Positions 11,701 to 22,500 of a stretch of DNA of 64,000 nt are shown here, piece after piece; within the stretch, counting starts at the first letter, position 1, and each line of letters starts with the position of its first letter. Under the pieces are notes generated by a model. The model was not told where the DNA came from. It was given only the letters and a program-made list of their open reading frames with translations, and did not search any database. This DNA is from Antedon mediterranea. Taxonomy: Eukaryota > Echinodermata > Crinoidea > Comatulida > Antedonidae. The translations under genes were made by a program, and so were the position numbers. The stretch spans positions 7,137,001 to 7,201,000 of the forward strand of contig NC_092677.1 of the NCBI RefSeq assembly GCF_964355755.1, in the 5' to 3' direction.

Positions 11701-14700
11701 TATGTTGGGTTGTTATGCTACAAATGTCTTCTAATGACATTCTGAACTGTACTATATTCTTAACTTTACACCCGACATACTTAATTATCGCATTTTTGAA
11801 GTTAGATAAATCATGAATGATTCCACCGATCTTTCAATTCAATTTTAAATTCAATTCAAAATTCTTTAATCATCCCACACGGAGCATTCAAATAAAAAGG
11901 TCTGGATTAAAATGATCTTACAAAATATACAAAATATCACAATACACAGTACAATATAACAAGAGTCAAAGTTCAAGAATTTAAGAGTCGGATGGCCACT
12001 GGCAGAAACGAATTCCTTTTCCCGTTTGTTCTACGTCGAAAGCGACGCCCATGAGGCATGAGCTCGAAATCACTGAACAAGGCATGGTTAAGTTAATATT
12101 TTTTAGAATAGCTCTACTTTTGAGTTAAAATAACGATTGTAAGGCGTTTGATGGGCACACTGCTTTAAAATGTCTTAAGATGTTTTGAGAAACTATTCTC
12201 ATCATCAGAACAGAAAACAACGCCTAGAGTACTTATATACCAATAGGACAGGTTGTATGTAAAGCTTGGTTCCCACTAGAACGTAACGCAAGGACGTAAA
12301 CGCAACGCAAGCGTTTTAACCAATGACAAGCGAAGTTATAGACAGGTGACAATCACAAGCGAATAAGCCATCGCTTGTGATTAGTCAATTCACTTGCGTT
12401 GCGTTATGTCCTTAAGTTGCGTCGCTAGTGGGAACCACGCTTTAATGAGGAATTTCTGAAGTGATTTCCAATCCTACGTGTTTGTATTTTACCTGAAAAA
12501 GAATGTATTTATCAGAAGTAAATAAACCAAAGTTCCCCTGGTATCTAAACGCTTGGAATGCTGAATTGAACAAGTCTGTGGTAAACGTTGATATCATACA
12601 ACAGAAAAAGATCTGCCATGAAAGCTTCATACTCCAGAAGGATGACACCTCTTCCATTGCAAACAAGAGGCCACCAACAGGTGCACCAAACGCTGAAGCA
12701 ACCCCTGCAGCAGATCCAGCTGAGATGAAGTTGCGTCTGGAATAAAGGAAATATATTGCAATGTTATTCAGTAATAAAAAAAGTAGTACAACAGTAGAGA
12801 TTAAAAAATATTCATCTTATTTGGTTTGGAAATTCCTTTTTTTCAAAACAAAATTCATGTTAAAAAGTTATTTTGATATAAAAATGTAATGGCAATAGAA
12901 CGAGTTTTTAAGCCGGCTGTGTGGCTCAATGGTATAGACTTTCTAATAGAATTTCAATATTGGTTTTGTAAAAAAGAAATGTTCAAATCCAACAGTGAAA
13001 TAGTCTTTCAAACGAGGCACTATACAGTGTTTTGAAGTAAAATAGTCTTTCAAACAAGGCACTTGTCTTGGAGCAAAATAGTCTTTCAAACCAGGCACTT
13101 TACAGTGTTTTGAAGTAAAATAGTCTTTCAAACCAGGCACTATACAGTGTGCAGAAGTAAAATAGTCTTTCAAACCAGGCACTATACAGTGTCTTGAATT
13201 AAAATAGTCTTTCAAACCAGGCACTATACAGTGTTTCGAAGTAAAATAGTCTTTCAAACAAGGCACTTGTCTTGGAACAAAATAGTCTTTCAAACAAGGC
13301 ACTTTACAGTGTTTTGAAGTAAAATAGTCTTTCAAACTAGGCACTATACAGTGTCTAGAAGTAAAATAGTCTTTCAAACCAGGCACTATTCAGTGTCTTG
13401 AATTAAAATAGTCTTTCAAACCAGGCACTATACAGTGTATTGATTGTTCTGGTCAAGTCTGTTGTCTTTCATTACAATGACAAGAATGTGTATGTAATTC
13501 CTTCTATAGTTTCACCTACCTGTCTTCAGGATTTCTAAATCTTTCAAATATTGGCAAAGTGAATTTTAGCGTTCTTGACTTACACTGGCTTAAGCCTGCT
13601 CCTATCAAAGAACTAAAACAGATTCATATTTTAATTATTACTTTCAATCAGGGCACATTAAAACAATTTCTATTTTTCAAAACTTTTCCAAACCCAGGGA
13701 TTGTAACTTCCACACACAAATTTAAAATTTCGCAGACATTAACATTTATTTGGAAACACTTATTTTTAAAATCATAAAAATTTTACATTTTTAAATAAAT
13801 ATCCCAAAAAAATCTTTATTTCGGACAGGGGAGGAATTATTGTGTTCAATAAAAAAACTAAGGCTGTTTGTTCCTTTGTTATGAAATACTCCAATGAACC
13901 TATTCAGCAACAATTGGATATTTCCCTTTCGGCTAAAAAATGAAAGTACTTATACTGTACTATAGAGTAGATTTGGATGGATGAACATCACTTCAAATAA
14001 AGGCATAGGAATTGAAGGTAGATGTAATAAAAGTGACCAATTGTTCCACCATATAGTGGGTGTTTAGTTAAACAATTAGTATCTTGCGTTCCCTATAAAA
14101 AAAAGCCTTGAGATGGGTTTACTGATAGTAAAATTACACCTTTCTAAAGATTAGAAACAAAACTGAAGACAACTACAATAAATCAATTTAAGTGCAAGAA
14201 TATCAAATTTGTACTAAACTAAACTAAGACCATACCCCATATGAATCATAGGCCCCTCAGGGCCAACAGGCAGTCCACTACTAACAGCACATAAGCAGGA
14301 CAGGAACTTTACAACCAGTGTCTTGACATTAAAGATGTTTCGTACCAGTGTACCGTTTAGAAAACCTATTAGTTCAGGCATGCCAGATCCTGCTGCTGAC
14401 GGCCTAAGGAACTACAACAATTCATATAATGTGCAATTATTATGAAACTGAATATTAAAATGAAATTTTTTGAATTTCTCCGTTTTTCCCACAGTGGAGT
14501 GCCCTACCAGAGTTACTGACTGGTCGTGGGTGACCCATGTTGTTTTTTTTTTTAAAATCATTTTTTTTAACGTCTTTCTGACATGTATGTACAGCACATT
14601 TAAATGCCTTTATATCATTACCAAACTGACAAGCACTGGCTTCTTTTGGTATACGGTACTATTAAATATTGTAAATGTAATTGTGAATAAATGTGTAAGT

Positions 14701-16541
14701 AAAGTGAAATACATAATATCAATCAATCAATAATTTAAACAATCAAATCCACGATTCCAGCTTCAAACTTGGTGAACCATATGTATGTAGTTCTAAAGGT
14801 TGACAGAACTTACAAGTAATTGATTATCATTACTGGTGTATTAATTAGAACAATAGATAGACAATAGATAGTTTTCAAAATCAAATCTTATCTCATTTTC
14901 ACACTGTTCATCGTCATAGCCTTCCGCTATTCTATTCCCTATATGGATGACTACGAGAAAACGACCAAACATCAAGGTTTTTTATCTGTCATTCTTATTC
15001 ATTAAATTTTATTATTCATACAACTCACCACAACAATACCACTACCAAAAAGAACTAAAGCCAGACTAATGCCAAATAACCATCCCCAAGATTTTGCATA
15101 GCTTTCCTGAAAAATAAAAACAATGCTGAAATTAAACTTTGCCATTTCAATAATCATTTTGCTTACTTTAAAAAAAAAGAAAGAAATTAATAAGATATGT
15201 TTACTCTAACCCGATTTGAAATAAATAAACGTTGATTTGATTTAAAAAAATGTTTTCAAAAGTTAAATGAGTATCATAATCCATTTCTATAAAAGATTTT
15301 TGGTATAAAAAAAATTATAAATATGCATAAAATATCTTTTTCAAACTCGCAACCTCTCCTTTACAGGGAGAGTATCATGCCTTTAGACCTCTTTGAATTA
15401 AGACATACAGTACTGTACCTGTATATATTCTTCTGTTTTCTCCCATTTAAAATCTGAGATAAGATCAATTGATTGATGCAAAAGGAAACCAATGAAACCT
15501 GTAGAAAACCCAATCAACGCCATCATTACCCATCGGTCCCATTCCAACCTATGATTACAAAGTTCACCATATTTTAATCATTTTTTTACATTGGACAGTA
15601 GAAACCGTCAATTCGGACATACCTAATCAGAGGACACACGGGACACTATGCCATGAAACGAAATTGCTATTCTACAGTGGTGAGTGCCTTATGTCTGTAT
15701 TCATTGTCTTCTTACTTATTTGTTTTATTTCGATTTTTGGAGTATCCAAAATTAAGTAGTATACGTATGAAACGCCATATGTGCCAAAATATTTATCTTT
15801 TTACTAATATTAAGACAAAAGTCTGTCTGGAACCCAGACTATAGTGATGGTCTTTCACACCTGTTCCGGGACAGTTCCAGTCTGGCGATGGCATATCAAA
15901 TCGAATGCCAAAGTTCGTTTTCACGTGGCTACACGCATAAGCACATTCTCCTGAACACTGCCATTGGGTTAAGTTGTCAAAACAAGTACTGAGACTGGTA
16001 GCCGCTTAGTCCAAGCCCCCTTCATTTAAAACATAATATAATAAACTTTGAAAAAGAATACTTTTCGATTATCATTTTTCCATATGAAAAAAAAAATATT
16101 TGAAAAACATTTTTTATCTGCAACCTAAGTTTTCACATCCAGAAGACAAAGAGAAAGAACAATAATACAAATTAAAATGTCAATTATAGAATAGCGCAGT
16201 AAATAAAATTATCTCAGATTGTAAAGCATTTTGTGCGCAAGACTAAACAATATGTTGGCGTCCACCACCCGCTGAAATCTGCACTAGTACTAAATTTTCT
16301 TGTACCTTGCTGGTTGTTTTCTCAGCCAAGTCTTATAAGCCTGGCTGTGAGGAGGCAGGTAGTCAAGACTCTCATACGTGGCCAACAACTCACGTTCCTG
16401 TCTTGTGTACTTGTGGTTTACGTAACGACTTTCAAAATCTCTTCCTCTTGCAAAAAATCGACTGTTATCGTCAGATGGATGTGATTCAGAGTGATCATCA
16501 TCAAATGTTGAATTTACGACAAGTTTTCTTCTTCTGGACAT
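5721..16541 (-). CDS. ClC-6/7-type chloride/proton exchanger, 848 aa, 16 exons
   Basis: Coding exons in order: 16306-16541, 15419-15548, 15029-15106, 14236-14411, 13520-13612, 12493-12736, 11227-11421, 10455-10540, 9682-9824, 8948-9119, 8367-8544, 7873-8039, 7137-7316, 6864-6963, 6491-6586, 5721-5993. All borders are GT/AG and all phases join. CLC proteins of this branch exchange chloride for protons in endosome/lysosome membranes. Visible motifs: YESLDY in the N-terminal tail, as in ClC-6 and ClC-7; GSGMPE (156-161); GPEGP with the gating glutamate E200; the proton glutamate E267 in AMEEVSSFW; the conserved tyrosine Y609 in PIYHALL; two cytosolic CBS domains (about 633-695 and 765-825, the second containing GLRHLTVVD). 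Oddities: the usual GxFxP motif is GLVVP (512-516), and P199 replaces the usual K/R before E200. Whether it is ClC-6, ClC-7 or an invertebrate-specific paralogue cannot be decided here. Confidence 0.94.
6053..6155. mobile_element. Small inverted-repeat element, TCAAAC family, copy 1
   Basis: A ~100-bp hairpin-prone element. The left side has ATCAAACTAGTTTGATAAAA and the right side TTATCACAAAGTTTGATAGTGTAGAC. The centre, ATGATGTCATCGCGTCCATATATGG followed by CACATCACA, recurs at 56808-56963 and 60227-60470. It lies in the last intron of the CLC gene. No transposase is encoded, so it would be a MITE. Confidence 0.65.
8655..8730 (-). repeat. Possible tRNA-like fragment
   Basis: On the minus strand GGTTTGATAGTTGGCTAC is followed by GATCTTTAGTTCAAATCTG, loosely resembling the A and B boxes of a tRNA gene. 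No complete cloverleaf could be drawn by eye. It may be a tRNA pseudogene or a SINE head. Confidence 0.25.
9891..10009. mobile_element. Short hAT-like inverted-repeat element
   Basis: The stretch starts CAGTGGCGTAACACGG and ends GCCATTACGCTACTG, giving an ~11-bp imperfect terminal inverted repeat of the CAGNGGCG kind used by hAT elements. The GC-rich centre (CAAGGCCCC and GGGCCCCTGG) differs from the AT-rich intron around it. No clear 8-bp target duplication was seen, so the assignment is tentative. Confidence 0.4.
11810..12255. repeat. Dispersed repeat split by a later insertion
   Basis: The flanks 11815-11835 and 12117-12255 match, in reverse, the continuous repeat at 56246-56420: shared segments include CATGAATNATTCCACC, GAGTTAAAATAAC and CATCATCAGAACAGAAAACAA. 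Between them lies ~280 bp absent from the other copy, starting AATTCAATTTTAAATTCAATTC. The insert's tandem AATTCA end resembles the 3' end of CR1/L2-like LINEs. The point of entry carries CTTT on both sides, a possible target duplication. Confidence 0.5.
12262..12443. mobile_element. Inverted-repeat element (MITE)
   Basis: The left end TTGGTTCCCACTAG and the right end CTAGTGGGAACCACG are inverted copies. The symmetry continues inward, with ACGTAACGCAAGGAC and AACGCAACGCAAGCG facing CACTTGCGTTGCGTTATGTCC. Length is ~180 bp, no coding frame. A weak partial relative may lie at 19220-19320. It sits in a CLC intron. Confidence 0.65.
12911..13000 (+). repeat. tRNA-like pseudogene or SINE head
   Basis: GGCTGTGTGGCTCAATGGTA looks like the 5' end and A box of a tRNA, and GTTCAAATCCAACAG ~65 bases later looks like a B box. 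The anticodon arm is not recognisable. It immediately precedes the 42-bp minisatellite. Confidence 0.35.
13001..13440. repeat. ~42-bp intronic minisatellite
   Basis: About ten units with the core AAATAGTCTTTCAAACCAGG then CACTATACAGTGT. Most units are 42 bp; two shorter ones replace the second half with CACTTGTCTTGGA. The minus strand has a 147-codon open frame of repeated VPGLKDYF, created by a unit length divisible by three; it lies inside an intron with no other gene signal. The segment CACTNTACAGTG is close to palindromic. Confidence 0.88.
15340..15412 (-). repeat. tRNA-derived fragment
   Basis: The minus strand has CTCTCCCTGTAAAGGAGAGG followed by TTGCGAGTTTGAAAA, matching an anticodon stem-loop (TGT in the loop, Thr-like) and a T arm of a eukaryotic tRNA. 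The 5' half is degraded and no acceptor stem pairs, so a pseudogene or SINE remnant is more likely than a working tRNA. Confidence 0.4.
15745..15842 (-). repeat. Dispersed ~100-bp repeat, GTTCCAGAC family, copy 1
   Basis: Reverse-complemented it reads TAGTCTGGGTTCCAGACAGAC, then TTGTCTTAATATTAG, then TTGGCACATATGGCGTTTC and ATACGTATACTACTTAA. The same order is found at 29521-29625 and 51925-52025. This copy is uninterrupted at the place where the 7-kb element entered the related copy ending at 29625. Confidence 0.6.
15850..15945. mobile_element. Truncated relative of the Harbinger-like MITE
   Basis: GGTCTTTCACACCTGTTCCG, then ACAGTTCCAGTCTGGCGATG, then TTCGTTTTCACGTGGCTACACGCAT follow the left half of the element at 51582-51772 with ~85% identity by eye. 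The right half is missing or lost. Confidence 0.55.
16306..16541 (-). CDS. First coding exon of the CLC gene
   Basis: It encodes the cytosolic N-terminal 78 residues. The start MSRRRK is the first ATG in frame. Just upstream on the minus strand, TTTATTTTTGAAG followed by GAGAGAGAATG looks like a splice acceptor, so a non-coding 5' exon further right is likely. The exon ends CCAGCAAG before GTACAAG, and its split arginine codon is completed by the exon at 15548. Confidence 0.88.
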
Positions 16542-16964
16542 TCTCTCTCCTTCAAAAATAAATAACAATATTAAAACAATAATATATCATTTTTCATGCG
16601 GACAGGGTGAAAAGCTAAACAATTAGTTCACATCCATTAACATTTAAAAAATAACTACAATATCATAGTCACCAACTGTCTCGCATCGTGCATTTCAAAG
16701 CGATTTTTAATGTAACACGCATTTTGACCACATATTTGTCACGCATTTCGCAGAAGTATTTGCGTGATTATTTTTTAACACTTTTTGAGAGGAAAATGCC
16801 TTCAAATTAATTTATGTATATTTTAAAAGTACAAAACAGTTATGCATGTATTCATTAATAATAAACACCACATATATAATATAGCGAAAATACATAATAT
16901 CAGGAAATTAATTAATTTTTCCGTGGTCGCTCACCGTGACGAAGGGCTCAAATACTTAACCTAA

Positions 16965-17235
16965 CTTGGCAGGAGGGGAGGGCTGTCACTTATTATAATA
17001 TAGGCCTACACTTAGCACTATTGCCACCGGAGGAGGCTAACTAACTAAGGCCTACTTACTACTAACTAGGCCTACTAGGGGGCCTATTCTAGCCTAACAG
17101 GCTTAGGCCTAGGCCCTACCTAGCCTAGACGGTTTTACTATTAACTATTAGGCGTAGGCTAGTATTAATTAATTAGGAGTAGGGGCCTAGCCTAGGCCTC
17201 TAGTAGGCCTATCCTAGGCCTACCTCCCTAGAATT
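16965..17235. repeat. AGGCCTA-rich low-complexity patch
   Basis: Dozens of overlapping TAGGCCTA, CCTAGGCC and AGGCCTACT motifs, many of them palindromic. The same motif is scattered singly throughout the non-coding parts of the window (for example near 18541, 18741, 44180 and 47390). Confidence 0.6.
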
Positions 17236-17929
17236 CAGCTAATTCGGCTAATATTATTCATATGTGATATGTCAGCAGATTTAATTATTTAAATTCTATC
17301 ATCAAAAAACAAAGATTAAACAAACTACTCTATAGGCCTAGCTAGCTACTCACAATAACACGGAAACAATTCAAAAGTGTGAATTTGTTTACATGTGACG
17401 TACGTAAATAACTAATGTAAATTCTATTTGTACGGTAACCGTGTAAATAATGATGGCATGATGATGAGATGGTGGCACGGCGACGACGAAAGGCGGAGTG
17501 TAATTTAAAGGGTAGCTCCGGTTTTAAAAGTAGTTCTTCCTCATTTATTTCACGAAATTAAGCCGAAAGAAACAAGATTGTTACAGCAACACAGAAACTT
17601 AAGAAAATCTTTAAAAAAATTGCGTAAGAGCTGGAGCCCGCCCCCCCCCCCCTACGACAAAAATAATAGACATGACCGTCTCACAAAAATTGTACATAAT
17701 AGTTCATAATCTACAACATTAGCTTTCACAATGTTTACCGATTTAGAAGCTATGCAAAGAGCACCGTTTTACACAAATTTGCATGTAACGCAGAATTAAT
17801 TTATCGACGTGGGAATTTATCGGTAGACCTACACAAAAATCTGTGAATAGGCCTATTGTTGAGGAGAAAAAAAGGATACGAGGCCTTTATTACCAAAGTG
17901 AAGTAGCCTATTTCCGGGCGATTCAGATT

Positions 17930-18270
17930 CAGATTCAGATTCGAATTATTAAACGTCATTCATACATAGTATAATGATAATTGTTTTCTTGGCAGAAAAA
18001 CACAAGCAAAACAATACATACAAAATATTTACATTCGTGATCAACTTGGAACTAACAACAACAAATGATCAGCAATAAAAAATACAACAGACCTAATGAC
18101 CTATCTTTGAAACTCACTGTTGTATAGTCTAATAGCGCTAGGTAAGAATGAAAATTTATGTCTATTTGTTTTTACTGAAATTGTTGTTAATCTTCCAGAT
18201 CTGGTAACTACTAACTTATTGTTGAGAATAAGTTAGTAGATGAGACATTGATATTATCAATCTATCCAGA
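17930..18270 (-). mobile_element. Possible LINE 3' end
   Basis: At the left edge GATTCAGATTCAGATTCAG is, on the minus strand, a short 3' tandem repeat of the kind closing CR1/L2-like LINEs, preceded by ~300 bp of non-coding sequence. No reverse transcriptase frame remains. Confidence 0.3.
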
Positions 18271-19408
18271 TGCCCAGGCCTTGTACAAAACAAAGAAACG
18301 GCATACTAATATAGCCCTATGCTATTGTTTGGTTTTCGTTATGCCTGAATATTAATGATTGACAGGCATAGGCCTATGGATGTGTACTTTCTTTATTGAG
18401 ATAGTTTATAGACCTTTTCCTTAGGAATATTATAATTCTACCCTTTGTGTTGTGGTGTGTGGTACGGTACAAGTCACAGGCTGTCAAAAAACGTTCCTTC
18501 CCGCTAGAGGCCTTTAATGGTAAATATTTGTTGGTAAATGGTGCGTAGGCCTATAGATGAAGAATTATTTGATATTGAGTACGTTTGTCGGTAGCTGGGA
18601 AATTATAAGTTGTGTGTATTTGAATGTTTGGGTGTGTCACTATGACATAAGGGAGTAACGCCCCTACCCCGGAATATGTACAGTCCACCCACTACCATTC
18701 TTTAGTTTAGGATTATATTTTTCTTTTTGTAGGCCTACTGTAGGCCACACTATAATATTTTAAAGCTATAGGCCTAGGCCTACTTTGACAATTCACTTTT
18801 AAACTCTACTTTTATGTGGTATTTTGTCTTTGTTAAGCACGTTGAGGATTTTGCTTAATGCGCTATAGGCCTATATAAGCCTGGATTAGCATTTCTAAAT
18901 TGAAAAATCAGATTCACAATGTCATTCATTGATACCTCCATTTGTCATTGAAGTTGGTTGTGGAATACTATAGGGAATACAATACGGTTCAGGTTGCACA
19001 GAAAATTTGGCTTCTATTAACTGAAATATCTTATTTTTTGTTGCCGGTAAAATACCGATTTTGCCCACTGCTGATTTGCACCATTTTGGACAAAATCAGA
19101 TCAAAAGTTAAATCTCAAGGTTTTAGGTTTTTGTATTTAGAATTATATAATTAATCAAGGGCAGCAACAATCCATTATCAATTGGAATTTGAGAAAATTG
19201 AATTTAGAATAGATCGACACAATTTGGCCAATCACACGAGGCGATGGATCATCCAAACTAACTTATCGCTTATGATTTGTCAACTGACTTGCGTTTCGCC
19301 TACGTCATCGCTTGAAGTCAAGTGGACTGTTACCTGTAGACGAGACCTACTAACCATCGCCAGGACTATTATGTTTATCCGTTTACCTTCACAAAAAGCA
19401 AATTATAT

Positions 19409-20728
19409 ATGGCCGACATTGAAAGAGAAACTGTATCTTTAATCGACACAACGAGATGCCAACTTTACACTAGAAGATGGTTTATGTTATTAATATTCAT
19501 GTCTCTGCAGTTATCAAGCGGAATGATGATGGTCCAGTATGCGGCAATATCAGATGAGGTTGAAGTTTATTTTGACGTTCGTGCGCCTATTGTAGATACA
19601 CTAAGTACTGTCTATTTCCTAACGTACATAGTTTTTGTATTTTTTGCACTATTTCTAGTTGAGAAGAAAGGCGTGAAAGCAATTACTGTAACAGGCGGTG
19701 TTTTACACCTTGCTGGCTCATGGATTCGTTATATCGGAATAATTCATCAATCCATTTATTTAAGTATTTTTGGCCAGATACTTTGCGGAACGGGGCAACC
19801 ATGTTGCCTTGGAATTTCCTCACAATTTGCGGGTACGTGGTTTGGATCTAACGAAGTTTCTTTAGCAAGTGGACTTGTATACACTGCATTCAATATTGGA
19901 ATTGCAATTTCATTCATAATACCAACTCAGCTATTACAATTTCAGACTGATATCAAACTTAAATATATGTTTCTGGGAACAGCAGTTTTGATGACGATAA
20001 TTTTACCAATAATAATTTGTTTCTTTGAGGAGAAACCACAATCGGCTCCCAGTCTTCAGAAAAAGAATTCAGTTCAAAGAAAACAAACCAATTTTTGGAA
20101 ATCTATCAAATTTGTAATCACAAATAAAAACTTTGCCTTACTCCTTACGACTTGTGGCCTTGCTATCGGGCAATCTGCATTTATCATGGTGAAAATAAAA
20201 TATATATTTGTAACTGTATATCCAGAAAAGAGCAGTAATATTAGCGCTGTTGTTTTGGGTAGCTTAGTGACTGTTAATATCGGAGCCGTAGTAGGCGGTT
20301 GGATTTTAGACCGAACTAAAAAGTTTTTATTGGCAACAAGAATTATTGTACTCATGATATTTGTAACCTTTGTATGTTTCACGTTGTCACTAAAATATGA
20401 ATATAGCTGGTGGAGTTTCATATCTTTTTATATTTATTTCATTTTATCTCGTGTTCTGTTCCCAGTATCGTTCGAAACTGCTGCGGAACAGACTTATCCG
20501 GAACCCGAATCCGTTTCTGCATCAGTAATAGTCACTTCTGTTGATATTGTAGCGTTATTTACCGTATATGTTTATGATATTGTCCTAGAACATTTCAATT
20601 TGAATAAAGCCAATATCATGATATGCATAATGGGGGCATTAGCGGTATTTATAACTATATTTATTAAACCTGATAACCGAAGACAGGATGCTGATAGAGA
20701 AATAGATATGTATTTCGCAGAAGAATAG
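19409..20728 (+). CDS. FLVCR/SLC49-family MFS transporter, 439 aa, intronless
   Basis: A single open frame starting MADIERETVS; the ATG context (TATATATGG) is acceptable and no longer frame exists. About 12 hydrophobic segments suit a major facilitator in a cell membrane. Family signs: TRRWFMLLIF before the first helix; GQILCGTGQP and TWFGSNEVS (122-151), matching the FLVCR GQLICS and WFGxNEVS block; the half-way MFS motif GGWILDRTKK (296-305); and FPVSFETAAEQTYPE (351-365), close to the FLVCR GFEFxVELTYPE block. Vertebrate FLVCR proteins move choline and ethanolamine (first described for heme). A long loop near 208-230 separates the two six-helix halves. Absence of introns contrasts with its neighbours and may mean origin by retroposition or an old intronless family. 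SLC49A3/A4 relatives are possible. Confidence 0.93.
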   Translation: MADIERETVSLIDTTRCQLYTRRWFMLLIFMSLQLSSGMMMVQYAAISDEVEVYFDVRAPIVDTLSTVYFLTYIVFVFFALFLVEKKGVKAITVTGGVLHLAGSWIRYIGIIHQSIYLSIFGQILCGTGQPCCLGISSQFAGTWFGSNEVSLASGLVYTAFNIGIAISFIIPTQLLQFQTDIKLKYMFLGTAVLMTIILPIIICFFEEKPQSAPSLQKKNSVQRKQTNFWKSIKFVITNKNFALLLTTCGLAIGQSAFIMVKIKYIFVTVYPEKSSNISAVVLGSLVTVNIGAVVGGWILDRTKKFLLATRIIVLMIFVTFVCFTLSLKYEYSWWSFISFYIYFILSRVLFPVSFETAAEQTYPEPESVSASVIVTSVDIVALFTVYVYDIVLEHFNLNKANIMICIMGALAVFITIFIKPDNRRQDADREIDMYFAEE

Positions 20729-22497
20729 TTTTACTTTCTATGGAACCAATTTGATTGGTTTCATTTTGCAATCGGATGGATTCAGTCACGAATGTTATTA
20801 TTATTATTGGTATGAGATTAATAGCTGTTTTAATTACCGCACTCAATCCAATTTCGATTGCAAAAACCCCGATGGCAAATTAATTATTAATTAAAATGAT
20901 AAATATTTCTTTTACATCATTATACTGGTGGTAGGACGTGTAATCAGTTTCTGCATACATACTTATTTGTATAAGCAATTAAATTAAACTATCAAGCATC
21001 ATTTTTTAATAATTTTAAAAGTAATTCAAACATTTTTCTTGTTGAACTTTTGTTAATTGGTGATTTCAAATGAATAACTATAATATTAGATAAACAACAT
21101 TGGTGGGTCAAGTCATTTTACAGTTGTACAATTTAAAATGACTTGTCTATCGTGGAACTAGAAACAAGCAAAGCCGAACATTATCCGATAAATGTTTTGT
21201 GGAAACGGGCTTTAACCGATTTCACTTTAGACAAAATTAACTGTTAATTTATTTCATTTAAATCAAATACCTGTATAATGCGATACTTGTTAACCTTTGA
21301 CCAAAAGGTCAAATATTTAGCCCACATGCCGGCACTTTGATCGTGCGCACTTGAGTTTTTTTATAACGATGCGATTGGTTAAAAATTAACTGATAATCAA
21401 TTTTCATTCTAAAGCTCGTTGGAAAAAAGGGGTAATTAACTGTGGTGGTCTTCGTTTGCTTAAAGTGTCGTATTTAAAAGTGGTTGCAAAATAATAAAAA
21501 AGTAATGGATAAATCGTTCCGTATTGATTTTGTTATGCTTTAATTACACCAGATTCTTGTACGGTATTATGTCCAGAGACAAAACAGCATCTACAGTTTC
21601 TTATTTGCTGACTCTCACAACCTTTATCCCATAATGGTCAGGTACAGTTATGACTCTCTCTCTCTCTCTCCCCCTGGAATAAAAAAAAAAAAACACTGGA
21701 CGCTTGAATCATGTTTCTCCATGCTTGAATGGAATGAAATGTCCAAGAAGTTACACATGGTCATAATCAGGGGGCGGACCGAGGGGTGTTGCCCAGTGGC
21801 TCGGGAATTTCATACTAAATGTTTTTTCTGCCATTAAATTAAAAATTTGATCCCACTTCATCGTATGCAATAGGGCCTATAACGTTATAAAAATCCAGGG
21901 CTGAAACAGAATCTATATTAATTATAATTTGATTAAGGGAAAAATGGGTTGTTATTGTAAAACTCGCTAGTGGGTGAACGGATGACGCCGCAATTAATAT
22001 CACTGTTGTACGGTTTTACATGTACTGTAGTAGTAAATGAATAGTTTTGATTTCTTTAATTGATTTTAAAAAGTTATAAATTAAAAAAATTTCGATTTTT
22101 TTACAATTGTATGCTTTCATGATGTTTTAAACAAGTAAATTATTTTAAGGGTTCAGTATCTACATTAGCGCCAAATCGGCAGCAGCCTTACGTACAGTGG
22201 TGGCGACAGGATTGTAGGCCTATATGGCCTATGTCGTATTCGAACGATACTGTGTTTGTCATTACAGTATTATTTTACTAGGCCTTATTTTATAAGCTAC
22301 CGTATGTGTTTTCATATTTATATTTGTACAATAAACTACAACAAAATGTTCGTTCTTGTTTTCATATTTCTTTTTCACCACCAATCCATTTGGAGTGACA
22401 CTGCAGATAACATCTGGAGTAGCTATCCCTCCCGACGGCCGCGTATTTGTAATAGCAGGCACCGAAAAATGTAAACAGCATTTACGAATACCTAGTC
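20729..22497. other. Intergenic, no gene
   Basis: 3' flank of the FLVCR-like gene. An AATAAA lies at ~21492 and could be a distant poly(A) signal. A (CT)n run is at 21655-21672. No coding frame or element with clear borders was recognised. Confidence 0.55.
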
Positions 22498-22500
22498 TGG

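Larger units (their letters stand above)
16542..19408. other. Intergenic region between divergent CLC and FLVCR-like genes
   Basis: No coding signal was found. It holds an AGGCCT-rich patch, a run of 13 C at 17641-17653, a LINE-3'-end-like repeat at 17930-18270 and a GTGACGTACG element near 17396. Both promoters should lie here, but no TATA box or start site could be fixed. Confidence 0.6.

Noticed and set aside
12943-13386. 147-codon minus-strand frame with VPGLKDYF repeats
   Set aside because: It is produced by an intronic 42-bp minisatellite (multiple of three) and has no other coding sign.
19220-19320. Possible second copy of the 12262-12443 MITE
   Set aside because: Only scattered similarity and no terminal inverted repeat; too weak to call.
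20074-20421. 115-codon minus-strand frame inside the FLVCR-like gene
   Set aside because: Antisense shadow of the real coding frame; no domain.
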